64,000 bases of DNA from Hirschia sp964342355. GTDB lineage: Bacteria; Pseudomonadota; Alphaproteobacteria; Caulobacterales; Hyphomonadaceae. The notes beneath the pieces are model-generated. The model was given only the letters and a program-made list of their open reading frames with translations, had not been told where the DNA came from and did not search any database. The position numbers and the translations under genes are program-made. Where the stretch lies: the NCBI GenBank assembly GCA_964342355.1, contig CAYFFG010000005.1, positions 148,747-212,746 on the forward strand. Reading direction: 5' to 3'. This document shows positions 18,805 to 26,887 of the stretch, piece after piece; position 1 is the stretch's first letter; the number at the start of each line of letters is the position of its first letter.

Positions 18805-20460
18805 ATGGACACTTATGATACGCCTTCCCATGTGAAACAGACTTCACCTTTTGAAGCATGGTGGCGAGGCGCTGTTATATATCAGGTTTATCCCCGCAGT
18901 TTCAAAGACTCTAATAACGACGGCGTCGGTGACCTTCCTGGCATAACCTCCAAACTTGATTACATTGCCAGTTTAGGTGTTGACGCGATCTGGCTGTCGC
19001 CATTCTTTCCGTCTCCTCAGGTCGACTTTGGATACGACGTTTCCAATTACACCGATGTCGATCCACAGTTTGGAACGATGGCGGATTTTGACTCCCTGGT
19101 GAAGAAATCTCATTCCTTGGGTTTGAAAGTTATCATAGACCAGATTTACTCTCACACCTCTGATCAGCACCCTTGGTTTACTGAAAGCCGTCAGGGTCAA
19201 CACAACGCCAAATCCGACTGGTATGTATGGGCTGACGCTAAGCCAGATGGCTCCCCACCGTCGAACTGGCAATCCGTATTCGGAGGACCTGCGTGGGAGT
19301 GGGATTCGCGCCGCAAACAGTATTATCTGCACAACTTTCTCAAAGAACAACCGGACCTTAATCTGCACAATGATGAGGTGCGTGAAGCGATTCTAGAGGT
19401 TGCGCGCTTTTGGTTGCGCCATGGAGCGGATGGTTTCCGGTTGGATGCGCTGAACTTTGCCATGCATGATCCCTCATTGCGGGACAATCCTCCGGCCAAC
19501 ATTGAAATGGAATTTGTGACGCGACCGTTTGATATGCAGCTGCATATGTTCAGTCGATCTTACCGCGACATTCCGCTCTTTTTGGAAGAGTTGCGCAATG
19601 AATTGAACCAATATCCCGACAGGTTCACCGTGGCGGAAGTTGTCGGTGCCGATGCAATTGAAGAAATGCGTTCTTTTACGCACGGTGATGCGCGCCTTAA
19701 CGCAGCCTACAATTTTGATTTTCTTTATGCTGAGCAAATCAGTTCTGAGCGCGTGCGTAACTCTCTGGAGCAATGGGACAGCGAGGCTAGTCAGGGATGG
19801 CCTGCCTGGGCGTTCTCAAACCACGACGCTCCGCGAGCAGTTTCTCGCTGGGCGACGGAGGAAGAACGGTCAAAAGCGGCGCGTGTCTACTTGATGCTGC
19901 TACTCGCCCTAAAAGGAACGCTCTTTCTTTATCAGGGAGAGGAGCTTGGCCTGCCACAGGCGAATGTCCCATTTGAAAAACTGAAAGACCCGGAAGCGAT
20001 CGCTAACTGGCCCTTGACCCTTGGCCGTGACGGCGCACGTACACCAATGCCATGGGTAAATGTAGGTCGTAACGCCGGATTTTCAGATGAAGGCACTGAA
20101 ACGTGGATGCCCGTTGATGACGCTCAAATAAAGCTGTGTGTTGAAGAGCAGGACCAGGACCCAAACTCGAATCTGGCGTTTTCACGCATGGCCTTAAAAC
20201 TGCGGAAAGAGCATGAGCCGCTTCTTCATGGCCGACTGTTTTTTGCCGACGCGCCAGATGGCGTGTTGATGATGCGCAGGGAGAGTGAGGGCGAAAGCTG
20301 CGTTTGCATTTTCAATCTAAGCTCACAAACAGCAGACTGGCCCGATGGTATTGGCGCTGCATTGCCGATCTTGTCGTCGCTCCAAGTGGGGGCTCCGGAA
20401 ACCGAATTGCCTGAAAAACTACCGCCTCTATCGGCTTGGTGGCTCTCGACGGTTGTCTAA
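18805..20460 (+). CDS. GH13 alpha-glucosidase (GH13_23-like), candidate glucosylglycerol hydrolase
   Basis: This 551-residue GH13 enzyme has all four conserved regions: DQIYSHTSDQHPWF (region I), GFRLD with the nucleophile Asp (II), VAEVVG with the acid/base Glu (III) and FSNHD (IV). Region I has Ser-His where most amylases have Asn-His. This is seen in the bacterial alpha-glucosidases related to the Halomonas enzyme, which accept small alpha-glucosides and can work on glucosylglycerol. No signal peptide is apparent, so it is cytoplasmic. It follows glpK by 22 bases and ends nine bases from the convergent symporter gene. From context I infer hydrolysis of imported or stored glucosylglycerol to glucose and glycerol. 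Maltose, trehalose or sucrose remain alternatives. Confidence 0.9.
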   Translation: MDTYDTPSHVKQTSPFEAWWRGAVIYQVYPRSFKDSNNDGVGDLPGITSKLDYIASLGVDAIWLSPFFPSPQVDFGYDVSNYTDVDPQFGTMADFDSLVKKSHSLGLKVIIDQIYSHTSDQHPWFTESRQGQHNAKSDWYVWADAKPDGSPPSNWQSVFGGPAWEWDSRRKQYYLHNFLKEQPDLNLHNDEVREAILEVARFWLRHGADGFRLDALNFAMHDPSLRDNPPANIEMEFVTRPFDMQLHMFSRSYRDIPLFLEELRNELNQYPDRFTVAEVVGADAIEEMRSFTHGDARLNAAYNFDFLYAEQISSERVRNSLEQWDSEASQGWPAWAFSNHDAPRAVSRWATEEERSKAARVYLMLLLALKGTLFLYQGEELGLPQANVPFEKLKDPEAIANWPLTLGRDGARTPMPWVNVGRNAGFSDEGTETWMPVDDAQIKLCVEEQDQDPNSNLAFSRMALKLRKEHEPLLHGRLFFADAPDGVLMMRRESEGESCVCIFNLSSQTADWPDGIGAALPILSSLQVGAPETELPEKLPPLSAWWLSTVV

Positions 20461-20469
20461 CTTGACGCG

Positions 20470-22035
20470 TTAACGGAAGAGCAGGGTTAAGCCCACTAAC
20501 GCGATCAATACCAAGGTCGCAGATAAGGTCTTGGCATTTTTGCCCCAGCCAAAATCACTTAAAGAGCATGTCAACGCGGAAGCTGGATCTTGAAACCTTA
20601 AGCTGGATAAACTCACGGCCGTAGCGATTGCAGCGCAAAACGGGACTGTAAGACCAGCTACAACAGTAAAGTGGGGGAGGCCATCGTCAGTACCTGCGGT
20701 GGCATGAAAGGCGCGCCATAAAAAGATACTCAGACCTAAAGCGTGACCGGTGATCATAGCGGTCATGGCAGCGCGGCCCGTCATTTTTCGCCAGAACATG
20801 CCCATTAAGAAAACGGCGACAACCGGTGGGACGGCATATCCGAACACTTGCTGAATATAGGAAAAGACACCGGGAAACTCTCGAATAACGACCGGCCATA
20901 GCGCAGCGATGATAATCAGCCCTGCCGTGGTGAAGCGTCCGATCATCATGATCTTCTCGGGCGTCCAATGTCGTTCCTCAACCTCTGCAAAGTCATAGAG
21001 CACCAGCGTGGAGGCCGAATTGAGCGTGGAATCCACTGTCGACATGATAGCTGCAATCAGTCCGGCGATGACCAAGCCCTTAAGGCCTGCTGGAAGGAAC
21101 TCTGCGATAAGCGTGGGAAACACTAAATCGCTGTTTTCAAGTCCGGGAAGAAGTGCGAACGCAAATGCGCCAGGCATCGCTAGAAGAAAAAGCGGGAGCA
21201 CTTTTAAACCGGCAGCCAACAGCGCGCCTTTGCGTGCCGATTCTTCGCTTCTAGCGGCCAACACTCTCTGAACGACATACTGGTTCATTGACCAGTAAAA
21301 CCACCCCAACACTGGCAGTCCAATGACCAGTCCTGTCCAAGGTACCGCACCATCATTTGCTGGACGAATAAGTGACATATGACCCTCAGGCAGATCACGT
21401 GTCGCATTGTCCCAGTTGAAATCGAATTCTCCATAAACGGAGAAAGCGATCGCAGCAGCACCGACAAGTAAAATCACTGCCTGCATCACATCAGTATACA
21501 CAACAGCGCGTAATCCGCCGGCTGCCGTATAGAGCCCAGCAAACACAGCCAGACCGATGCAAAGAGGTATAAAAGGAGCTGACGGAAAAAAGGCCTGTAA
21601 GACGACGACGCCAGCATATACGCTGGCGGCCATGTCGACAAAAACTGTCAGAAAGATGGTCAGTGCGGAGAAGTACTTGCGTGCAACTGGACCAAACCGT
21701 CGGCCAAAGTATTCTGGAACGGTGGTTATTTTTAGCCGTAGGTAGACGGGAATTGTCGTAAGCGCCATGACAGCCAACAACATGCCGGCCACTAACTCGT
21801 AATTCGCAACAGATATGCCAGTCGAATACGCCTGTCCTGTCACACCAATGAGTGTGGTGCTGGAGATGTTTGACGCGAAAAGAGAAAATCCGATAGTCGC
21901 CGCACCAAGTGTTCGGCCCGCCAAAAAGAGATCTTCACCGCCCTTAATACTGCGGCTGACCCACCATCCGATCAGGAAGACAATCACAAAGTAGAGCGCG
22001 ATTAAGGTAACGTCGAGCGCACCAAGATGAGTCAT
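20470..22035 (-). CDS. Sodium:solute symporter (SSS/SGLT-like), candidate glucosylglycerol or sugar uptake
   Basis: This 521-residue integral membrane protein has about 13-14 transmembrane helices. The SSS signature is visible as GWWVSRSIKGGEDLFLAGR, ISSTTLIG, GLRAVVYTDVMQ and IMSTVDSTLNSAST; the last holds the sodium-site serines. The sequence style (WFYWSMNQYVVQRVLAA) is that of sodium/glucose-type members. ATG 22033-22035 has a weak ribosome-binding site and lies 21 bases after ggpS, so translation probably depends on the operon. Position as last gene of the gpsA-phosphatase-ggpS block suggests recovery of leaked glucosylglycerol or uptake of it from phototrophs. The specific solute is inferred. 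Confidence 0.93.
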   Translation of the reverse strand: MTHLGALDVTLIALYFVIVFLIGWWVSRSIKGGEDLFLAGRTLGAATIGFSLFASNISSTTLIGVTGQAYSTGISVANYELVAGMLLAVMALTTIPVYLRLKITTVPEYFGRRFGPVARKYFSALTIFLTVFVDMAASVYAGVVVLQAFFPSAPFIPLCIGLAVFAGLYTAAGGLRAVVYTDVMQAVILLVGAAAIAFSVYGEFDFNWDNATRDLPEGHMSLIRPANDGAVPWTGLVIGLPVLGWFYWSMNQYVVQRVLAARSEESARKGALLAAGLKVLPLFLLAMPGAFAFALLPGLENSDLVFPTLIAEFLPAGLKGLVIAGLIAAIMSTVDSTLNSASTLVLYDFAEVEERHWTPEKIMMIGRFTTAGLIIIAALWPVVIREFPGVFSYIQQVFGYAVPPVVAVFLMGMFWRKMTGRAAMTAMITGHALGLSIFLWRAFHATAGTDDGLPHFTVVAGLTVPFCAAIATAVSLSSLRFQDPASALTCSLSDFGWGKNAKTLSATLVLIALVGLTLLFR

Positions 22036-22056
22036 GAGTGGTTCACTTGATGACTG

Positions 22057-23580
22057 TTAAGCAGCATCCGATTTTACAGCGCGGATATCAGGCTTTTTTA
22101 GCTTGTCAAACAAGGTGGTGACGTGATCAGACCACTTGTTTATGTCCCAGGTTTTTACAGTTTTCAAAAGCTCTTTAGAGCGCTTGATGCGTTCTGTTTT
22201 ATCCATGTCGACGGCCTGTTCAATAGCATTGTCCATGCTGTCGGCAGAATATGGATTCGTCAAAATGGCCTGAGGGAATTCTACTGCGGTCCCAGCAAAT
22301 TCGGATAGTACCAGCGCGCCAGGTCCGCCGTTCTTTGCGGCAATGTATTCCTTCGCGACCAGGTTCAATCCGTCGCGCACCGGAGTAATCCAGCATGTAT
22401 CCGCAACACGGAAGTAGGAGACAAGTTCTTCAAACGGAATAGGTCGCATGGTCAACATGATTGGTGTCCATCCAAGTGTGCCATACTTCCCGTTAATCGC
22501 ACCAACTAGACGCTCTATCTCGCGCTGAGCATTCTTGTAGATAGTCATGCCTTTGGCGGCAGCGGCGCATACCATCATGAGTTTGGTTTTACCGCGCAGG
22601 TCTGGACGGCGAGATAGTAGACGATCAAAGGACTCTAAGACCTCTTTGGCTCCTTTTGTGTAATCCACGCGACCGACTGAGATAATAAGGTGCTGATCTG
22701 CAATCTCGTTTTTGATTTCGGCGACTCGTTCTCCCGCATCAAACCGCGACAGGTATTCATTGATCAGTTCAGGGTTTGTGCCGATTGGCGAGGCGTCAAT
22801 AACAATCTTGCGGCCGTTGTGTTTAACATACGGTGTTACAGACGGCTCTGACAGAGCCATGCCGGATGTCACCATCTGTTCGCTAACCGCAACACGTTTA
22901 CCCATCTCCACGCCCCTTAACGCGCGCGCGACACCGCAGAAATTTTCTGCGTATCGCGGAATATGGAAACCGAGCAGGTCAGCCTGGAGTAGGCTGTCTA
23001 TGATCTCTTCGCGCCAAGGCAAAATGTTGAACACGTCTGCTGATGGGAAAGGCGTATGGTGGAAAAAAGCGATTTTCACATTCGGCTTCAGTTGGCGAAT
23101 ATAAAGGGGCGCCAGCCAAAGATTGTAGTCATGAATCCAGATTAGACCGTTTTCACTAACTTGCTCGCATGCTGCTTCTGCAAAAAGCCGGTTCACTTCC
23201 TGAAATGTAGACCAATCAGCGGATTCGCAATTGAACAGCCAGGGGAAGGAATGAAGAATCGGCCAGAGAGCTTCTTTGGAAGTCACATGATAAAATGATT
23301 TCACCTGCTGAGCGGTGAGCGGCAATCGCACGACATCGTAGGAGCCATGTTCATCATCTATCGTGACGCGACGGTTGAACTTTGCTTGCTCACGTTGAGC
23401 AACCTGTTTCCAAGCAACCCAGCTACCGTTTTCGGCTTGAGCGCAAAATCCTTTCAGTGTTGGAACGATTCCGTTTGGGCTGGCATTTTCCTTGAAGACC
23501 GTTTTACCGTTCTCAGTCACTTCTTCATAGGGTTGGCGATGGTATAGAATGACGAGATCTGAAGCACTTCCCTCAGGCAT
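22057..23580 (-). CDS. ggpS: Glucosylglycerol-phosphate synthase (GT20)
   Basis: This 507-residue GT20 glycosyltransferase transfers glucose from ADP-glucose to sn-glycerol-3-phosphate, giving glucosylglycerol-phosphate. It resembles the cyanobacterial GgpS far more than trehalose-phosphate synthase: LVILYHRQPYEEV at the N-terminus, SPNGIVPTL, WVAWKQV, VTSKEALWPILHSFPW, WIHDYNLWLAPLYIRQL and FFHHTPFPSADVFNILPWR. The C-terminal half keeps GRVDYTKG and RDGLNLVAKEY, the donor-binding loops. Length matches the roughly 500 residues of the cyanobacterial enzyme. ATG 23578-23580 overlaps the end of the phosphatase gene by eight bases, with AAGGA upstream, so the two are translationally coupled. Recognition rests on remembered family sequence, not a search. 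Confidence 0.92.
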   Translation of the reverse strand: MPEGSASDLVILYHRQPYEEVTENGKTVFKENASPNGIVPTLKGFCAQAENGSWVAWKQVAQREQAKFNRRVTIDDEHGSYDVVRLPLTAQQVKSFYHVTSKEALWPILHSFPWLFNCESADWSTFQEVNRLFAEAACEQVSENGLIWIHDYNLWLAPLYIRQLKPNVKIAFFHHTPFPSADVFNILPWREEIIDSLLQADLLGFHIPRYAENFCGVARALRGVEMGKRVAVSEQMVTSGMALSEPSVTPYVKHNGRKIVIDASPIGTNPELINEYLSRFDAGERVAEIKNEIADQHLIISVGRVDYTKGAKEVLESFDRLLSRRPDLRGKTKLMMVCAAAAKGMTIYKNAQREIERLVGAINGKYGTLGWTPIMLTMRPIPFEELVSYFRVADTCWITPVRDGLNLVAKEYIAAKNGGPGALVLSEFAGTAVEFPQAILTNPYSADSMDNAIEQAVDMDKTERIKRSKELLKTVKTWDINKWSDHVTTLFDKLKKPDIRAVKSDAA

Positions 23581-24331
23581 TGATTGAATCCTTTTCGATG
23601 AGTGTTTCGACTTTCCGTTTGAGACCTTCCATGACACCGCCGGCCCCTTCTTCTTTGGAAAGAAAGACATTTGGATAACCGCCAATTGCGTCCAGGAGAG
23701 GTTTCTCCGCATTCGCGACAACTATGCCATCAAGTCCGGTTTCGTACATGGAACGATCATTCATGGTGTCGCCCGCAACAACCACGCGATCTGAGGTCAA
23801 TCCGACGACTTCAATCATTTTTTGCAGCGTGGGACCTTTTTGGACACCACGAGGAAGGACGTCAAAATAGACGCCATCCGACATGATAACGTCGTACCCA
23901 TGATCAATTATGGCTTGGGCCGAAATTTCAGCTGCTGTTTGATCATCATAGTAATAGGAGACGCGCCGTCCTCCGTAGCCGGTTTGCTTGCGCAGGTGCG
24001 CGGCATTACTAAGTAGGGAGTCTGCCAACGCCGCGCCCGGCCACCGCTTGTCTATCCAATCTTCGACAGCTTGAACGGGAGTATTCTCGCTTCCAGACAC
24101 AACCGTTGTTCCCACGTCACCAATAATGGCGTCTGGCCGCGGAACATCATTGGCAGTAATTGTATCAATGAAGGCAAGATCCCGGCCTGTCACGAAGATC
24201 AGACCGAGCCAGTCTCGATTGTCATCTACATATGTGTATAGCGCTTCGCGCTGCTGGTCCGTCCCCCCAAGAAAAGTACCGTCCAAATCAGTCGCCAGAA
24301 GTAGTTGCTTGTTCTTAAGTTCCTTCACCAT
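23573..24331 (-). CDS. HAD-superfamily phosphatase, probable glucosylglycerol-phosphate phosphatase
   Basis: This 252-residue HAD phosphatase of the sucrose-phosphatase/Cof-like (C2-cap) type has nucleophile Asp15 and acid/base Asp17 in ATDLDGT. Thr in VTGRD, Lys in the GVQKGPTLQKM cap junction and Asp residues in GDTMNDRSM complete the motifs. In proteobacteria a phosphatase of this kind is normally fused N-terminally to GgpS (GgpPS). Here it is a separate gene directly upstream, overlapping ggpS by eight bases. It would dephosphorylate glucosylglycerol-phosphate. It is unlike the longer cyanobacterial GgpP/StpA. A TTG at 24346 is in frame, but ATG 24331 with GGGAG upstream is the better start. 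Confidence 0.88.
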   Translation of the reverse strand: MVKELKNKQLLLATDLDGTFLGGTDQQREALYTYVDDNRDWLGLIFVTGRDLAFIDTITANDVPRPDAIIGDVGTTVVSGSENTPVQAVEDWIDKRWPGAALADSLLSNAAHLRKQTGYGGRRVSYYYDDQTAAEISAQAIIDHGYDVIMSDGVYFDVLPRGVQKGPTLQKMIEVVGLTSDRVVVAGDTMNDRSMYETGLDGIVVANAEKPLLDAIGGYPNVFLSKEEGAGGVMEGLKRKVETLIEKDSINA

Positions 24332-24346
24332 GCTTACATCTCCCAA

Positions 24347-25408
24347 CTAAGCTATGGCCTGTTGCTCATGGGCGGGGTGAGTTTCCCAAAGCGCGCAGCG
24401 GACTAGTTCGTGAGAGGCAATCTTGCCATCGAGCATATCCTCAACAGCAAAACATATGTTCGCTTTGATCTGGTATTTTCGGAACAAGTTGGAAGCGTTT
24501 TTAACTGTTGCCGCACCCTCAAAAGTTCGACTTGAAAGATCTACGCTCGAATCTGCAAGCGAAAGACCCAGCATATAGTTGCGAGACTGTCGGTCCGTAC
24601 AAGTCAGCGCAAAGTCGCCCACTCCCGAGACGCCAAGAAGCGTAACTGCGGCCCCCCCCAATTTTTCGGCCAGTATGCCTGCTTCCTGAAGGCCCTTTGA
24701 GATTAGAGCTGCGCGCGTATTTGATCCAGTTTTGAACCCATCTGACACACCACAAGCAATAGCGATCACATTCTTAAGAAGACCGCCAACTTGAGCGCCG
24801 ATTAGATCGGCTTCCGATTCCAATTGCATTGATGGGGAAGACAAGTCTCTGGCAATCGCATCAGCCAGTTTTGCATGGCCCGCGATTGTCACGCATGTCG
24901 GCACACCAGCTGCAACTTCGCTTGCAAAGCTTGGTCCGGAGAGAAACATTGCAGGAGATTGGGGTATTTGTTTCTGCAAGAAAGTGCATAGAAGAGAGCT
25001 GCTTTCCGGCTCCAGCCCCTTCGAACAACATACAACTGGGGCGCCTTCTTGCACATGTTCTCTTATCAGCGTCGAAATCTCTTTAATCGAACTGGATGGA
25101 GTGACCACAAACACAGCGTCCGCAGATGAGACGGCTGCCTTGATATCGCCAGTAGGCCGAATGTTTTGAGGTAAGCATGTGCCGGAAATGTATTTTTCAT
25201 TGCGTCTTGTCTTAGCGACTCGATGCATATGGGCGTGATTACGTCCCCATAGTTTTACAACAGCACCAGTACGGGCAAAGGCCAAAGCAAGCGCAGTGCC
25301 CCAGGCGCCTGCGCCGAGCACAGCTATCCGTCGGAAACTTGTTCTGTTTTCAGCGTGGTATGGCCGAATGGCGGACCCACTCAAGTCATCTTCAAGATTC
25401 TGTCTCAT
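24347..25408 (-). CDS. gpsA: NAD(P)+-dependent glycerol-3-phosphate dehydrogenase
   Basis: This 353-residue cytosolic enzyme interconverts dihydroxyacetone phosphate and sn-glycerol-3-phosphate. The N-terminal Rossmann motif GAGAWGTAL starts at residue 32, after an unusually long leader. SGPSFASEVA and GGLLKNVIAIACG (holding the catalytic Lys) follow, then GVGDFALTCT. Several positions differ from housekeeping GpsA (GLLKN for GALKN, GVGDF for GLGDL). This suggests a specialised paralogue dedicated to the glucosylglycerol pathway rather than to phospholipid synthesis. It ends 15 bases before the phosphatase start. The ribosome-binding site AAGGA is about 14 bases from the ATG, longer than ideal, so an internal start is possible. 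Confidence 0.93.
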   Translation of the reverse strand: MRQNLEDDLSGSAIRPYHAENRTSFRRIAVLGAGAWGTALALAFARTGAVVKLWGRNHAHMHRVAKTRRNEKYISGTCLPQNIRPTGDIKAAVSSADAVFVVTPSSSIKEISTLIREHVQEGAPVVCCSKGLEPESSSLLCTFLQKQIPQSPAMFLSGPSFASEVAAGVPTCVTIAGHAKLADAIARDLSSPSMQLESEADLIGAQVGGLLKNVIAIACGVSDGFKTGSNTRAALISKGLQEAGILAEKLGGAAVTLLGVSGVGDFALTCTDRQSRNYMLGLSLADSSVDLSSRTFEGAATVKNASNLFRKYQIKANICFAVEDMLDGKIASHELVRCALWETHPAHEQQAIA

Positions 25409-25450
25409 AAAAGTAAGAATGTCCTTCTGTTGAAAGTTGCTGGTTAGTTA

Positions 25451-26797
25451 TCATTGGGGGAATTTTTCGACGCTCTGTTCAGCTGCTTCGCTCGAAGGCT
25501 GATGCTGCTTTTCAGCTACAATGGACCTTGGGTCCATTTCGAAGACTTCTGGCGTCGATCGCGTAACAATGATGAAGTCTTCTTTCATGTCTGCAGTTTG
25601 CGCTGCCTTTTCCCTTCGCCTCCACATGCCGAATGCGAAAAGTAGGACAAGGACGGATGATATGCTGAAAAAGAGGGCGTTTTCGCCTGCTGCTTGCATA
25701 ACAATTGAAAAAATCAGCGGACCTGAAACAGCGCCGACACCGAAACACATAAGCACTGCGCCCGCTAACGAGACGAACTCATCTGATTCATTGGCGTCGC
25801 TGGCGTGGGATACGGCGAGGGCATATATGGGCAAAGCGGCCCCCCCGTATATCAGGCCCAGCGTAAGAGTTCCGTACAAACTGCCAGAAACTATCGGAAG
25901 AAACAGGCAAGATACTGCGCCAACAAGCGCTGCGCCCATAATCACCAGCCTTCTGTCGACATGATCGGAAAATTTGCCCACTGGCCATTGAAATATGGCG
26001 CCGCCAGTAATGACCGCACTAATGAAAAGCGCCACAACATCAGGACCAAATCCTTTGGCGGACAAGTAAATGGGAGATAAACCCCAAAAACCAGAACTTA
26101 CCAGGCCTATTGAAAAGGCGCTGGCCACAGACATTGGGGCAATTCGCGCAAGTGTTAAAACTGCTGGTTTCGCTCGGGAGATGGGTGCTGGGCCAGTTGT
26201 CTTCGAGAACACCACTGGAAGCAGGGAAAGGCAGACCAGAATTGCGATGACCGAAAACAAAAATGAAGCGCTGATGTCTTTAAACACGATCGCAAACTGA
26301 ATGAGCGTGACAGAAGAAAGGTCGGTTATCCGATAAAACGAAATCATACTGGCTCGACGCTCATGGGTCGTCGAAGTCGTCAGCCAGCTTTCGATCGTCA
26401 TCTGTAATATAGCGTGAGCAAAACCACCGATGCATCTTAAAACGAGCCAGATAGCCGCGTAAGGAGCCAGAGGGTAAAGTGTGGCGCAAATTGTCGCTAA
26501 ACCGGCGAGGCCTGCAAAAGTCCTAATGTGTCCGACTCGCGCGACGATGTTTCCACCGAACTGGCATCCAAGAATGAAACCTGCGAAATAACTTGATGTC
26601 AGAAGCCCGATTATCGCGGACGAAAATCCATTTTCTGATGCTTTAAGGACAACGAGAGTGGTGAGAAGGGCATTAGCGCCTGTGAAGAAAAATACGCCGC
26701 CAAGCAGCGCTGTCACTCCAAGGACATTGCTCTGAGTCGTCCTGTTTGATTGGGCGCCGATGTTCTCAAAAACATCAGAGTCTGGTTGTCTGAACAA
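25451..26797 (-). CDS. Major facilitator superfamily transporter (YcaD-like), TTG start
   Basis: This 448-residue polytopic protein has about 12 hydrophobic helices. MTIESWLTTSTTHERRA, between helices 4 and 5, is like the ESWLN signature of YcaD/UMF-type MFS members. The hydrophilic C-terminal tail of about 60 residues is predicted cytoplasmic. No in-frame ATG precedes the first helix. TTG at 26795-26797 is the most plausible start, with only a poor ribosome-binding sequence, so a GTG inside the first helix remains possible. It lies 42 bases upstream of gpsA in the same direction. In context it could export or import glucosylglycerol, glycerophosphodiesters or sugars. No substrate signature is visible. 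Confidence 0.85.
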   Translation of the reverse strand: MFRQPDSDVFENIGAQSNRTTQSNVLGVTALLGGVFFFTGANALLTTLVVLKASENGFSSAIIGLLTSSYFAGFILGCQFGGNIVARVGHIRTFAGLAGLATICATLYPLAPYAAIWLVLRCIGGFAHAILQMTIESWLTTSTTHERRASMISFYRITDLSSVTLIQFAIVFKDISASFLFSVIAILVCLSLLPVVFSKTTGPAPISRAKPAVLTLARIAPMSVASAFSIGLVSSGFWGLSPIYLSAKGFGPDVVALFISAVITGGAIFQWPVGKFSDHVDRRLVIMGAALVGAVSCLFLPIVSGSLYGTLTLGLIYGGAALPIYALAVSHASDANESDEFVSLAGAVLMCFGVGAVSGPLIFSIVMQAAGENALFFSISSVLVLLFAFGMWRRREKAAQTADMKEDFIIVTRSTPEVFEMDPRSIVAEKQHQPSSEAAEQSVEKFPQ

Positions 26798-26887
26798 TTT
26801 CTGGCCTGAAAATTCGATACGTAAAAATTGCGTCTGTTCATTGAACGCAGCAGGCCAACAAAGGTTGCAGCATAGGTTGTCAAATAT

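Noticed and set aside
22057..23580. Reading the GT20 gene as trehalose-6-phosphate synthase (otsA)
   Set aside because: The N-terminal HRQPYEEV, SPNGIVPTL and TSKEALWPILHSFP segments are those of GgpS. The neighbours gpsA, glpK and glpD supply or use glycerol-3-phosphate, and the paired phosphatase is not OtsB-like by position or motifs I can see.
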